Shown: positions 9,987 through 18,648 of the stretch, in pieces
How the letters are laid out: each line of letters opens with the position of its first letter
Position numbering within the stretch: the stretch's first letter is position 1
Source of the DNA: Cytophagales bacterium
Lineage (GTDB): Bacteria > Bacteroidota > Bacteroidia > Cytophagales > MED-G16
Direction: 5' to 3'
DNA length: 30,133 nt
Assembly: GCA_029940715.1 (NCBI GenBank)
Contig: JAPYTU010000007.1
Coordinates: 4,373 to 34,505 of the forward strand
The notes under the pieces: generated by a model
Database searches by the model: none
Told to the model about the DNA's origin: nothing
The model's input: the letters and a program-made list of their open reading frames with translations, nothing else
Translations under genes and position numbers: made by a program

Positions 9987-10556
9987 TTAATTTATCGCTT
10001 TCTCTATTAATAAGTCCGTAAACCTTGCCCGAACTTTTCTATCATCTATAATGGTAAGAGCAATTCTTCTATTACCATTCACCGTAACATACAAATACTT
10101 TTCGTTTTCTGGATTATTAATTTCTATAAAATCTGATTTATACCAACCACTCAATAAGATTTTAATTTCTTTTATCAATGAATCTGAAAATAAATCTTTA
10201 TTCCACGGAGCCCATGCTGCATAAGAAAATTCGGCATTAACCTCAAATACTGTATCGTTATTAAAATTTGGATAAAAAAGCATTTCAATATTTTGACCAT
10301 TTGATTTAGTTGGTAATAGGTATTTAACCGAACTATTAGATGGTCCCTGTCTAATCAGTTCCTGCTTATTTAATTCCCAGCAATGGGAATAAAATTCTTC
10401 TGAAGACATTCCGAATTTTACTCCAAGAAATAAAGAATCATATCTCAACCCAGACGACAATTCTTCTTTTTCTAAAATCAAATATGGACTTGTTTCACAT
10501 GAATAAAATATCGTTGAAATAAATAATATTATAATTAGATTATTTATCATTTTCAT
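9987..10556 (-). CDS. Small lipoprotein of unknown function between two UnbV paralogs
   Basis: 189 aa with a hydrophobic N-terminus ending IFYSC (Cys20), a lipoprotein signal. I do not recognise the family. Visible features are a central FGMSSEEFYSHCWELNKQ stretch and an aromatic segment YAAWAPWNKDLF, followed by a charged C-terminal half with a predicted beta-rich YLYVTVNGNRRIALTIIDD. It has no membrane span beyond the signal. The start overlaps the last 17 bases of lipoprotein A and the stop abuts the ATG of lipoprotein B with no gap. It is therefore locked into the operon and probably made at a fixed ratio to its large neighbours. A chaperone, adaptor or subunit of the UnbV proteins is possible, but this is guesswork from position only. 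Met3 is an alternative start. Confidence 0.85.
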   Translation of the reverse strand: MKMINNLIIILFISTIFYSCETSPYLILEKEELSSGLRYDSLFLGVKFGMSSEEFYSHCWELNKQELIRQGPSNSSVKYLLPTKSNGQNIEMLFYPNFNNDTVFEVNAEFSYAAWAPWNKDLFSDSLIKEIKILLSGWYKSDFIEINNPENEKYLYVTVNGNRRIALTIIDDRKVRARFTDLLIEKAIN

Positions 10557-13500
10557 TTTTAAATATTTTAAGTTTTGAATTGTTTACTGCAAAAATATAA
10601 TTATCTTTTTTATTTACTTTTACTTTAATTATATCTCTTATTTCTCCTTTAACAAATAAGCCAGATTCTTTTGAATTTAAACTTTTAAACTTTGAATCTT
10701 TCATTCCCAAAAGTAGAAGAGAGAAACTAGCATTATTAATTCCAAATTCAGGTTTTACTGTGGTTATATTTCCTCCAATTATTATATCATCATAATCATC
10801 ATTATTTAAATTTTCTGATAAAATTGAATATATAGGAGAAAGCTGAGCTTCAAAGGGCAAATATTCTAATTTAAATTTATTGCCTAAATCATTTACTAAA
10901 ATACCACTGGCTAAATTATAAACATATTTTTTTTCAGTTTTCTCTATAATTTCTTTACTAAACAATTCAAGTAATTTTTTATTTTTATAATTTTCAAATT
11001 TTAGATATTTCTTTTTTAATACAGGAATTTGCATCCAAAGATCTTTAAGTTGAACAATAGGGTATAAATCATTTCCATAATACATTCCAATAATTTGTTC
11101 TGTTTTTCTATTATTATCGAAATCATTAACTAGAAGAGTCAAAGGTTTATCAATTGATGCCTTAAATGAAGAATTTAATCCATAATTTCCAAGAATAATA
11201 TCTTTAAAAGAATCGTTATTTACATCAACAATTTTTAAAACATTATATAATCCATTTGATTTATCTAAACCTAAATCATCAGAGATGTCCACAAAAACAT
11301 CATTAGAAAATTCATATACTTTTACTGGCATCCATTCTCCAACTACTACCAGCTCTTTATTATTATCATTATTAATATCAACAAATTCACTATCAGTTAC
11401 CATTCCCATTTTAAGTAAGCCTGGAGCAATATTTTGAGTAATATCCGTGAAGATTCCTTTACCATCATTCTCAAGCATATAACTTTTTGTTGTCGTGCCA
11501 TAAGAACTAGAATTTAATCTAGTACCTAAAAAAACATCTAAGTCTCCATCATTATCAAAATCATTAGCTGAAATTGTTGATGTGCTTACAAATTTTTTTA
11601 TAGTAGTGAGTGATTCTATAGATTTTTTAAACTCTCTTTTACCCAAATTAAAATATACTCTATCCATTAATTCTGGAGAAAAAATAGAAAATTCACTTCC
11701 ACCACTCGCAACAAGCAAATCCAATAATCCATCACCATTATAATCGCCAACCAAACAATCAACATCTTCAGAATTTTTATCAAGTTCAAAAATTTCATTT
11801 TCAATTGAAAAACTACCATCATTATTTTGAAAAAATAAAACAGCGGATTGTCCTTTAGCTCCTCCTATAAAAATATCTTCTAGTCCATCCATATTAAAAT
11901 CCGCATTGCAAAGACAAGGCCCTTCATTAGAATTCATTTTATATAGTAATCTTTCCATATCAAAATCAACAAAATTATTCTCTACATGTTCAAAATCTAT
12001 TACAATATCTGATCGTTGTAATAATGATTTATTGTTTTTCTTTTTTTCTTCATTTTTAGTTATTTCTAAAGGTTCTTTAACTAAATAATGTTTATTTGAA
12101 ATAAGGTTTTTCAAAATTAAATGCTTTTCATAAGGCCAAACAATTTTCACACTATCTACCGAGCGTATTGAGTCTAAACCAAAATAGAGTCTATAATCAA
12201 CAGAAGATTGAAATCCTCTCATAGGAGAAAGTTCTTGATATTGTACAGTTCCTCTATAGTAGAGGAATACTTTGGTTCCTATTCCAAACTTATTTTTTGA
12301 TTTTGAATCAAAAGAAAATGATATCCAATTTTTATCCGATTTATTTTCATAAATATTAACATCCATATTGACATTATTAATAATCAAATCTAAATCCCCA
12401 TCATTATCCAAATCCCCATATGCTGATCCATTAGAATATGTTAGCATGTCTAAACCAAATTCTTTTGTAGAATTTTCAAAAGATAAATTTCCCATATTTT
12501 TAAAAGCAAAATTTGAAAGTGGTTCCGTAGGAATCATATCTATTAATGTTTTGATTGGTTCTTTTTCAGACTTTATAATATTAGAAACAATTGAAGGATT
12601 AGCTAAAAAATTTACATAATCCTGATCTAAAAGGTCTTTATATATCCCATTTGCAACAAAAATATCTTTATAACCATCATTATTCATATCAAAAATAAGT
12701 GCTCCCCAACTCCAATCAGTTGCATCTAATCCTGTTATTCTTGAAATATCAGAAAATGAGCCATCTTGATTATTTAATTGAAGGACATTCCTATTAAATT
12801 GATGGTAATAACCTTGATTTAGTGAAAACTGATATTTATCCCAACTATCAAATACCACCTTGGAAACACGTCTATCATGTCTTTTAGGTAGCATCTCCGT
12901 TACAAATATTTCGGAGTAACCATCATTATTAATATCTGCCATATCAGCACCCATTGAACCCATAGAAATTTCATTCATATAATCTTCTAAAGATTCAGAG
13001 AATGTTCCATCCTTGTTGTTGATATACAAATAGTCTTTCTCAAAAAAATCATTCGAAATAAACATATCAGACCATCCATCAAGATTAATATCCCCTACCG
13101 TAACCCCCAAACCAAAACCAATTTTACTAGTATAAATTCCAGCTTGATTGGAAACATCAACAAAAAAGTTATTATCATTTCTCAACAATTTATTACCGTT
13201 TTCATCATCAATATTTCTTATGTCCTTAACTAGATCAAATCCTATCCCTATAGATTTAATGGTATTATTTAGCAAATAACAATCTAAATCACCATCATTA
13301 TCATAATCAAAAAAAGCAGCATGAGTCGAAAGTCCCTCGTTATCTAAGCCATATTCCTTAGACATTTCAGAAAAAGTCAAGTCTCCATTATTTATAAACA
13401 ATTCATTATTTCTCCTACTACCTCCAGGTGGACCAGATTTACACACGTATATATCCAATAATCCATCTGCATTAATATCGACGACACTAACACCCGTACT

Positions 13501-13833
13501 CCATATACCAGAGCTTTCTAATCCTGATGCTTGTGTAATGTCATCAAACTTAAAATTTCCTTTGTTTAGATAGAGTTTATTTGAAACTAAATTTCCTGTA
13601 AAAAATAAATCGGGTAGAGAATCATTATTAAAATCTCCAATGCCCACTCCCCCTCCATTATAAAAGTTTCTATATGTGTAAGGATTAAGTTCTTCTGTAT
13701 AAGATAATGTGTTTGAAAAATTAATTCCAGTAGTTGATTTTGGATGACTTATAAATAATGTTTTTTTATTTGAATTTTTACTACATGAAAACATTATAAA
13801 TAAAAAAAATATTACAAATAACAAATTCTTCAT
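10540..13833 (-). CDS. FG-GAP/VCBS repeat and ASPIC/UnbV domain lipoprotein A
   Basis: 1097 aa, with a signal ending MFSC (Cys17), then YNGGGVGIGDFNND. Thirteen DxDxDG-like loops are arranged 7 + 6 around an ASPIC/UnbV-like module at about 510-590 (FGIGTKVFLYY, RGFQSSVDYRL, FGLDSI, WPYEK). A few loops are degenerate (DINNDGYSEIF, DVNNDSFKDI, NLNNDDYDDI), so not every blade need bind calcium. A CxC (C640, C642) precedes the eighth loop, as in lipoprotein B. It is the first gene after the susD1 terminator hairpin, with only about 27 bases between hairpin and ATG. It must be expressed by read-through or from a promoter overlapping the hairpin. Its 3' end overlaps the small lipoprotein gene by 17 bases. 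Family assignment is firm; role and ligand are unknown. Confidence 0.93.
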   Translation of the reverse strand: MKNLLFVIFFLFIMFSCSKNSNKKTLFISHPKSTTGINFSNTLSYTEELNPYTYRNFYNGGGVGIGDFNNDSLPDLFFTGNLVSNKLYLNKGNFKFDDITQASGLESSGIWSTGVSVVDINADGLLDIYVCKSGPPGGSRRNNELFINNGDLTFSEMSKEYGLDNEGLSTHAAFFDYDNDGDLDCYLLNNTIKSIGIGFDLVKDIRNIDDENGNKLLRNDNNFFVDVSNQAGIYTSKIGFGLGVTVGDINLDGWSDMFISNDFFEKDYLYINNKDGTFSESLEDYMNEISMGSMGADMADINNDGYSEIFVTEMLPKRHDRRVSKVVFDSWDKYQFSLNQGYYHQFNRNVLQLNNQDGSFSDISRITGLDATDWSWGALIFDMNNDGYKDIFVANGIYKDLLDQDYVNFLANPSIVSNIIKSEKEPIKTLIDMIPTEPLSNFAFKNMGNLSFENSTKEFGLDMLTYSNGSAYGDLDNDGDLDLIINNVNMDVNIYENKSDKNWISFSFDSKSKNKFGIGTKVFLYYRGTVQYQELSPMRGFQSSVDYRLYFGLDSIRSVDSVKIVWPYEKHLILKNLISNKHYLVKEPLEITKNEEKKKNNKSLLQRSDIVIDFEHVENNFVDFDMERLLYKMNSNEGPCLCNADFNMDGLEDIFIGGAKGQSAVLFFQNNDGSFSIENEIFELDKNSEDVDCLVGDYNGDGLLDLLVASGGSEFSIFSPELMDRVYFNLGKREFKKSIESLTTIKKFVSTSTISANDFDNDGDLDVFLGTRLNSSSYGTTTKSYMLENDGKGIFTDITQNIAPGLLKMGMVTDSEFVDINNDNNKELVVVGEWMPVKVYEFSNDVFVDISDDLGLDKSNGLYNVLKIVDVNNDSFKDIILGNYGLNSSFKASIDKPLTLLVNDFDNNRKTEQIIGMYYGNDLYPIVQLKDLWMQIPVLKKKYLKFENYKNKKLLELFSKEIIEKTEKKYVYNLASGILVNDLGNKFKLEYLPFEAQLSPIYSILSENLNNDDYDDIIIGGNITTVKPEFGINNASFSLLLLGMKDSKFKSLNSKESGLFVKGEIRDIIKVKVNKKDNYIFAVNNSKLKIFKNENDK

Positions 13834-13860
13834 TAAGTATGAAATTATAAATACGAAGAT

Positions 13861-13892
13861 AAAAAAAAAGCAAGCGAAAAATCGCTTGCTTT
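13861..13892 (-). terminator. Intrinsic terminator or intercistronic hairpin after susD1
   Basis: A 10-bp perfect stem (13867-13876 with 13883-13892, core GCAAGCG/CGCTTGC) has a 6-base loop. On the minus strand it is followed by a run of at least nine T (13869-13861). It sits about 40 bases past the susD1 stop and directly before lipoprotein A. Structure and U-tract are seen directly; the degree of termination versus read-through is unknown. Confidence 0.85.
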
Positions 13893-13931
13893 AATTTTAA
13901 GTCAAATTTTAACTAAATACAGCTCTATTAA

Positions 13932-15497
13932 TTAATAACCTGGATTTTGTGTTAATTTACTATTAGCATCTAACTGAGGCTTCGGAATTGGAAAAATTGT
14001 CATATGAGAACCAGACACTTCTTTTTTCCACCATGCATCATTAAATTTCCCAAACCTAACTAGAGATTGTCTTCTATCATTTTCAACATACATCTCTCTT
14101 CCTCTTTCAGCTAAAAGATTATCTAAATCAAGTGAAGTATATGCATCAACTCCAGCTCGAGCTCTTATTTGATTTACAATACCTAAGGCACCAGCAGCAT
14201 CACCTGTTCTCAAGTGAGCTTCTGCTTTACCAAGTAAGATATCTGCATACCTAAATAATACCCAGTCATTACTCATATTAGGAGTTCCTCCCATTTCATA
14301 CGCATACTTTCCAATTCTAGCACCGCATTGACGACAAGCATCAGGCCATATAGAATTGATATATGGTGTAAAATTAAGACCTACTCCATCAGCATCACCA
14401 GCTTCTCCACCAGCAGGATCATCAGTTCCCTGAGGACCAACTACAAAGTTTGAAAGCCTACTATCAACAGTTCCTGTTTCTTGAACAGTTCCTTGCCCTT
14501 TCCACACTGGGCCCTGAGGACCTGGGTTTGACACAGGATCGATATATGAGTTATAAAAATCTTCTACAGTAGCATATCCATTCCATGGTTGCGCCTGGAG
14601 ATTAAAAGTATTCTGACTTGCATAGTGCAACGTCATTTGAACCCAATTAAATCCTCCTGCAAATACCTTATCATAAGGCACTACAAAGATATTTTCATTT
14701 GAACCTGAATTTTCTACTGCAAAGTTTGAAGCATAATTCCCTTCTAGACTATAGAGTCCAGAAGCAATAATTGCATCAGCATCAGCTTTTGCTCCAGCCC
14801 AATCTGCAGAACCGGTATAAACTTCAGCATTTAACTTCATTTTATGTCGTAAAGCTAAAGCCGCCCACTTATTCATTCTTCCATAAGTACTACCATCTTT
14901 AGCAGTAGGCAGTAAATTAATGACAGCATCCAATTCACCCATAATCCAGCTATAAACTGAAGCTCTTGGAGTATTTCCTTTTGCTTCAGTGTCCGTAAAA
15001 TCTGTAGACATAGGTACGTTACCATACATATCCATAAGATGATAATACCAAAATGCCCTTATAGCTCTAAGTTCAGCTTCAAAAGCTTCCGCTCCTTCAA
15101 GAGCACTAAACTGATAAATTAAACGATTAGTCGTATTAACTCCAGTATAAAGTGAATTCCATGCATTAGCAACAAAACCATTATCAGGAGTATACGTATG
15201 TTGATGAACTTGCAAAAGAACACCCCCATCATACCAGTCACCACCTCTTGTTGGTACCACAAGCTCATCCGAAGAGAGCTCATTAGTTGACCATACATTA
15301 GAGTGACTACCCCACATAGTGAAGTTAGCATATGCTTGCCCTAAGGCTGCAATATACTCATCTTCAGACTGAAAAAAGTTTTCAGCTGCAAGTGTATCAA
15401 ACAATTCTTCATCTAGGTTTGTACAAGCTGGTACAATAAATACCAAGCATGCAAAGACTAAGATTAGTTTTTTAATTTTCATTTGTAAATTTTTCAT
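13932..15497 (-). CDS. SusD/RagB-family outer-membrane ligand-binding lipoprotein (susD1)
   Basis: 521-aa surface lipoprotein that caps the SusC1 transporter and captures its ligand. The signal ends VPAC (Cys25 from the first Met; Met6 at 15482 is an equally plausible start and gives the usual 20-residue signal). SusD features are the N-terminal LDEELFDTLAAENFF, helical tetratricopeptide-like segments (AELRAIRAFWYYHLMDMYGNVP, shown here as family-typical), SVYSWIMGELDAVINLLP, the late DWVLFRYADILLGKAEAHLR, an RGREMYVENDRRQSL region and the terminal FPIPKPQLD...NPGY. A CRQC pair (C388, C391) in a loop is unusual. It lies 20 bases downstream of susC1 and ends at a terminator hairpin. The substrate cannot be read from sequence; the nearby GH32 gene hints at fructans. 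Confidence 0.95.
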   Translation of the reverse strand: MKNLQMKIKKLILVFACLVFIVPACTNLDEELFDTLAAENFFQSEDEYIAALGQAYANFTMWGSHSNVWSTNELSSDELVVPTRGGDWYDGGVLLQVHQHTYTPDNGFVANAWNSLYTGVNTTNRLIYQFSALEGAEAFEAELRAIRAFWYYHLMDMYGNVPMSTDFTDTEAKGNTPRASVYSWIMGELDAVINLLPTAKDGSTYGRMNKWAALALRHKMKLNAEVYTGSADWAGAKADADAIIASGLYSLEGNYASNFAVENSGSNENIFVVPYDKVFAGGFNWVQMTLHYASQNTFNLQAQPWNGYATVEDFYNSYIDPVSNPGPQGPVWKGQGTVQETGTVDSRLSNFVVGPQGTDDPAGGEAGDADGVGLNFTPYINSIWPDACRQCGARIGKYAYEMGGTPNMSNDWVLFRYADILLGKAEAHLRTGDAAGALGIVNQIRARAGVDAYTSLDLDNLLAERGREMYVENDRRQSLVRFGKFNDAWWKKEVSGSHMTIFPIPKPQLDANSKLTQNPGY

Positions 15498-15517
15498 AAT
15501 TTATAATATTTAAAAAT

Positions 15518-18463
15518 TTAAAAAGTAACATTAAGACCTAGTGTAAGGGTTCTAGCCCTATAATAAGTATTACGTCTCTCTATACCAGGAGCTAATGGAT
15601 CAAAACCACCCATTTCGCCTCCCTGTGATCCATCAAATTGGTCACCATACCTAGCTACAGGATCAACTCCTTCATAGCCAGTAAATACAAACGGTCTCTG
15701 TGCAGAGAGATAAACTCTCAAATTTCTCACACTTCCAGAAGTTGGTATACTATACCCAACTGTAAGGTTGTTAAGTTCAAAATACGTAGCATCTTCAACA
15801 TGAGAACTGTTAACTGCAGCTTTTTTGATATTTGGATCATAGTACTTAGTTTTTACAACATTCCAGTTACCAACAGTAGTTGGCTCTGTATTTTCATAAA
15901 AACCTCTATAAGTACTAATTAAATCATGACCAAATTCACCATTCCAGAACATTGAAATATCCCAATTTCCAGCTGTTATGGTATTTGTCCATCCCAAAGT
16001 AAAATCTGGAAGACCATTACCAATAACTTGTCTATCATCATCACAGTCACAGTAAGTTCCATCACCATTTAAATCAGCAAAGTCTGGTGTTCCATCAGAT
16101 TTAACTCCTTGTTGAACTGGTCCCCAAAGTTGACCCATTGGTTCTCCTTCTTTAACCCTTATCAAACTCACAGCACTTTGTCCTGGAGATCCCATTGAAG
16201 CTCTGTAAAGAAGTCCTCCACCAAATGAAAAATCTTCATCTGAGAGACTTACAACTTCACTCGATGCCGAAGCATAATTAATACCAGTTGTCCATGTGAA
16301 TGAACCATTATCAACAGCAGAAAAATTAATTGCCGCTTCTAATCCACTATTTTCTGTTTCACCTATGTTTACCATAGTTTGACTAACCAAATTTGGTGGA
16401 ACAGGAACATCAACATATAATAATTGATCTTTAGTGTTTCTAATAAAATAATCTACTGCACCATACAACCTAGAATCCATAACAGCAAAGTCAACACCAA
16501 CATTAGTATGTGTGGCCTTTTCCCAAGCTAAATCAGGATTCGCATTACTTGTAGGTCCATAACTTGATACATAAGATCCATTGTAATAAAAACTACCTGC
16601 AGGACCAAATTTCTGTAAAGAAAGATATGAAGATCCTGGAGTATTACCAGTTTTACCATAACTAACTCTAAATTTCAAATTATCTATTGCATCATTATCT
16701 ATCAGGGTACTTAAATTTACAGCTGCTCCAGCTCCATAAAATAATGCCCATTTGTTATTACCTCCAAATTTTGAAGACCCTTCATATCTCATATCTAAAT
16801 TAAACATATAAGTGTCATCATAATTTACATTCACTCTACCAAATCCAGCAATAAGCTTTTCAGAGTTTGCCCAACTATAAACATTTCCTAGACCATTAGC
16901 AAAATCTAATGCAGCGCCTAGGTTATGATACGTAAAAGCATCTGTTAAGAAATCACCACCTTCAGCGTGATAACCTTCATTATAAAATTCTTGATAAGAA
17001 TACCCAGCAAGTAAACTTAGATTCGTTTCTTCAATATTAGTACTATAACCAAGTGAACCTTCAAAAAGTGAAAAAGTATACTGCTGATTATCTGTTACTG
17101 CAAGACCATTCCTATCTGATCCTCTAAATCTTGCTGTTTTCTTATAATAAGCACCTCTTTCAACATCTGTAATTTGTTTGGTATAAGATACATTACCTTC
17201 AAGACCTTCAACAATTGAACTTAAATCAAATTCAGCCCTTAATGAACCTAAAAAGATATTATCATTACCTTCATTGATGTTTTGTTCAGCAATAGAAAGA
17301 GGATTGAAAAAATCAAAAATTGTTCTTTCTGTATATCCACCATATGGAGAACTTGGATCATAAATAGGCATCGTAGGATTTGCAACAGTAGCATATCTAA
17401 ATGCTTGCTTGAAACCAAAATTTCTTTCCAAATTTGTATTAGAAAGATTTAAGGTAAATTTCATTTTATCATTAAGCGCTTTTTGCGTTAGATTAAGATT
17501 AGCATTAATTCTGTCATTACCAGTATTAATACCAACACCTTCTTGGCTTCTATAATTTATAGCAGCTCTATAAGTTGTTGATTGAGAACCACCAGAAATA
17601 GCAAGGTTATGAACTTGAGTATAACCATTATCAGTTACTAAATCAAGCCAATCCGTATCACCACCCATATTAACAGCTCCCGGAAGAGCTTTATATTCAT
17701 CAGCAGTCATGACATTAATTTGTCTTGACACCTGATCAACTGAACCAGAAAAACTATAGTCTACTCTAGTATCACCAGGATTACCAGATTTAGTGGTTAT
17801 TAAAATTACACCACTTGAACCTCTTGTTCCATAAATAGCAGCTGCTGCACCATCCTTAATGACATCAATTGTTTCAATATCATTGGGATCTATAGCATCC
17901 AAAGAACCTCCCGCAACACCATCGATAACAACAAGTGGCTCAGCGTTAGCTCCTATAGTAGAGATACCTCTTAATCTAATAACGTACCCGTCGTTAGGAT
18001 CACTTCCTGGTTTCGAAATTGTAAGACCAGCAACTTTTCCCTGTAGTAAACCCATTGGGCTACTATTTAGACCCTTGTTAAAATCATCTTCATCAATGTG
18101 AGTTACAGCACTCGTAACTTCTTTTCTTCGTTGCGTACCATAACCAGTTACAACAATTTCATCAAGCGATGCAATGTCAAGCATTAGTTGAACATTGACT
18201 TCTGCTTGAGAACCAACTGTAACAGCTTGTGTGGAATACCCTACATAAGAGTAAACAAGAACATCTCCAGAAGACGCATTCAATGAATAATTTCCATCAA
18301 AATCCGTAACCGAACCTGTCCTAGTTCCTTTTATTATAATATTTGCTCCAGGTATACCATCACCATTTTCATCTGTAACTGTACCAGTTACAGCAGTTTG
18401 AGCTAATAAATAGCTCGTACCTAACATAAAAAACATCAGGAAAAATAGTAAAAGCTTTTTCAT
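15518..18463 (-). CDS. SusC/RagA-family TonB-dependent outer-membrane transporter (susC1)
   Basis: 981 aa. A signal peptide is probably cleaved after ALA-type LLA (residue 21). Then come a carboxypeptidase-regulatory-like domain at about 24-100 (VTGTVTDENGDGIPGANI), the hinge/TonB-box region DEIVVTGYGTQ, a plug at about 110-225 (GLLQGKVAGL, IRLRGISTIG, PLVVIDGVAG, YGTRGSSGVILITTKSG), and a 22-strand-type barrel ending LTLGLNVTF. It imports ligands delivered by SusD1 using TonB energy. The conserved acidic loop near residue 800 carries an inserted Cys-Asp-Cys (C805, C807) in GTYCDCDDDRQVIG, which most SusC proteins lack. Upstream are a Bacteroidota promoter (18601-18630) and two palindromes in the roughly 130-base leader, so it is probably regulated. 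It forms an operon with susD1 20 bases downstream. Confidence 0.95.
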   Translation of the reverse strand: MKKLLLFFLMFFMLGTSYLLAQTAVTGTVTDENGDGIPGANIIIKGTRTGSVTDFDGNYSLNASSGDVLVYSYVGYSTQAVTVGSQAEVNVQLMLDIASLDEIVVTGYGTQRRKEVTSAVTHIDEDDFNKGLNSSPMGLLQGKVAGLTISKPGSDPNDGYVIRLRGISTIGANAEPLVVIDGVAGGSLDAIDPNDIETIDVIKDGAAAAIYGTRGSSGVILITTKSGNPGDTRVDYSFSGSVDQVSRQINVMTADEYKALPGAVNMGGDTDWLDLVTDNGYTQVHNLAISGGSQSTTYRAAINYRSQEGVGINTGNDRINANLNLTQKALNDKMKFTLNLSNTNLERNFGFKQAFRYATVANPTMPIYDPSSPYGGYTERTIFDFFNPLSIAEQNINEGNDNIFLGSLRAEFDLSSIVEGLEGNVSYTKQITDVERGAYYKKTARFRGSDRNGLAVTDNQQYTFSLFEGSLGYSTNIEETNLSLLAGYSYQEFYNEGYHAEGGDFLTDAFTYHNLGAALDFANGLGNVYSWANSEKLIAGFGRVNVNYDDTYMFNLDMRYEGSSKFGGNNKWALFYGAGAAVNLSTLIDNDAIDNLKFRVSYGKTGNTPGSSYLSLQKFGPAGSFYYNGSYVSSYGPTSNANPDLAWEKATHTNVGVDFAVMDSRLYGAVDYFIRNTKDQLLYVDVPVPPNLVSQTMVNIGETENSGLEAAINFSAVDNGSFTWTTGINYASASSEVVSLSDEDFSFGGGLLYRASMGSPGQSAVSLIRVKEGEPMGQLWGPVQQGVKSDGTPDFADLNGDGTYCDCDDDRQVIGNGLPDFTLGWTNTITAGNWDISMFWNGEFGHDLISTYRGFYENTEPTTVGNWNVVKTKYYDPNIKKAAVNSSHVEDATYFELNNLTVGYSIPTSGSVRNLRVYLSAQRPFVFTGYEGVDPVARYGDQFDGSQGGEMGGFDPLAPGIERRNTYYRARTLTLGLNVTF

Positions 18464-18523
18464 AGTTTGTTTTAAAATTTAGTTTAAAATTTAACTTAAG
18501 ATAATCCGTAAAAATTGCGTAAA

Positions 18524-18541
18524 AACGTCATTAATGACGTT
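18524..18541. promoter_or_regulatory. 18-bp perfect palindrome upstream of susC1
   Basis: AACGTCATTAATGACGTT is its own reverse complement. It lies 61-78 bases before the susC1 start, inside the predicted 5' leader, and is unusually symmetric for such AT-rich DNA. It is probably a binding site for a dimeric regulator; which one is unknown. Confidence 0.5.
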
Positions 18542-18558
18542 AAGATGAAATTAGTATG

Positions 18559-18570
18559 GTTATCGATAAC
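18559..18570. promoter_or_regulatory. LacI-family-like operator upstream of susC1
   Basis: GTTATCGATAAC is a perfect 12-bp palindrome with a central CG. Symmetry extends to AT/AT on both sides after one mismatch. This form (TTATCGATAA-like) is typical of LacI/GalR-family operators. It lies about 30 bases downstream of the predicted susC1 -7 element, where a bound repressor would block transcription. No LacI gene is in the window. Confidence 0.5.
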
Positions 18571-18600
18571 AATAGACAACAATAATTTTAGAATTAAATT

Positions 18601-18630
18601 CAAATCTAAAAAAATCATTATCTGCTCAAA
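18601..18630 (-). promoter_or_regulatory. Predicted Bacteroidota promoter for susC1-susD1
   Basis: On the minus strand, TTTG (18630-18627) is followed after 18 bases by TAGATTTG (18608-18601). This matches the known Bacteroidota -33 TTTG and -7 TAnnTTTG consensus. It predicts a leader of about 130 nt before the susC1 ATG at 18463, containing both palindromes. Confidence 0.6.
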
Positions 18631-18648
18631 AGTGCATAGAATTTTTGA

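Noticed and set aside
3409..13833. Many recurring short DNA motifs such as CCATCATTATT, at first sight like a dispersed repeat or CRISPR-like array
   Set aside because: They are the antisense of codons for the NNDG calcium loops in FG-GAP repeats. Spacing follows protein repeats and flanks are coding, so this is protein-level repetition.
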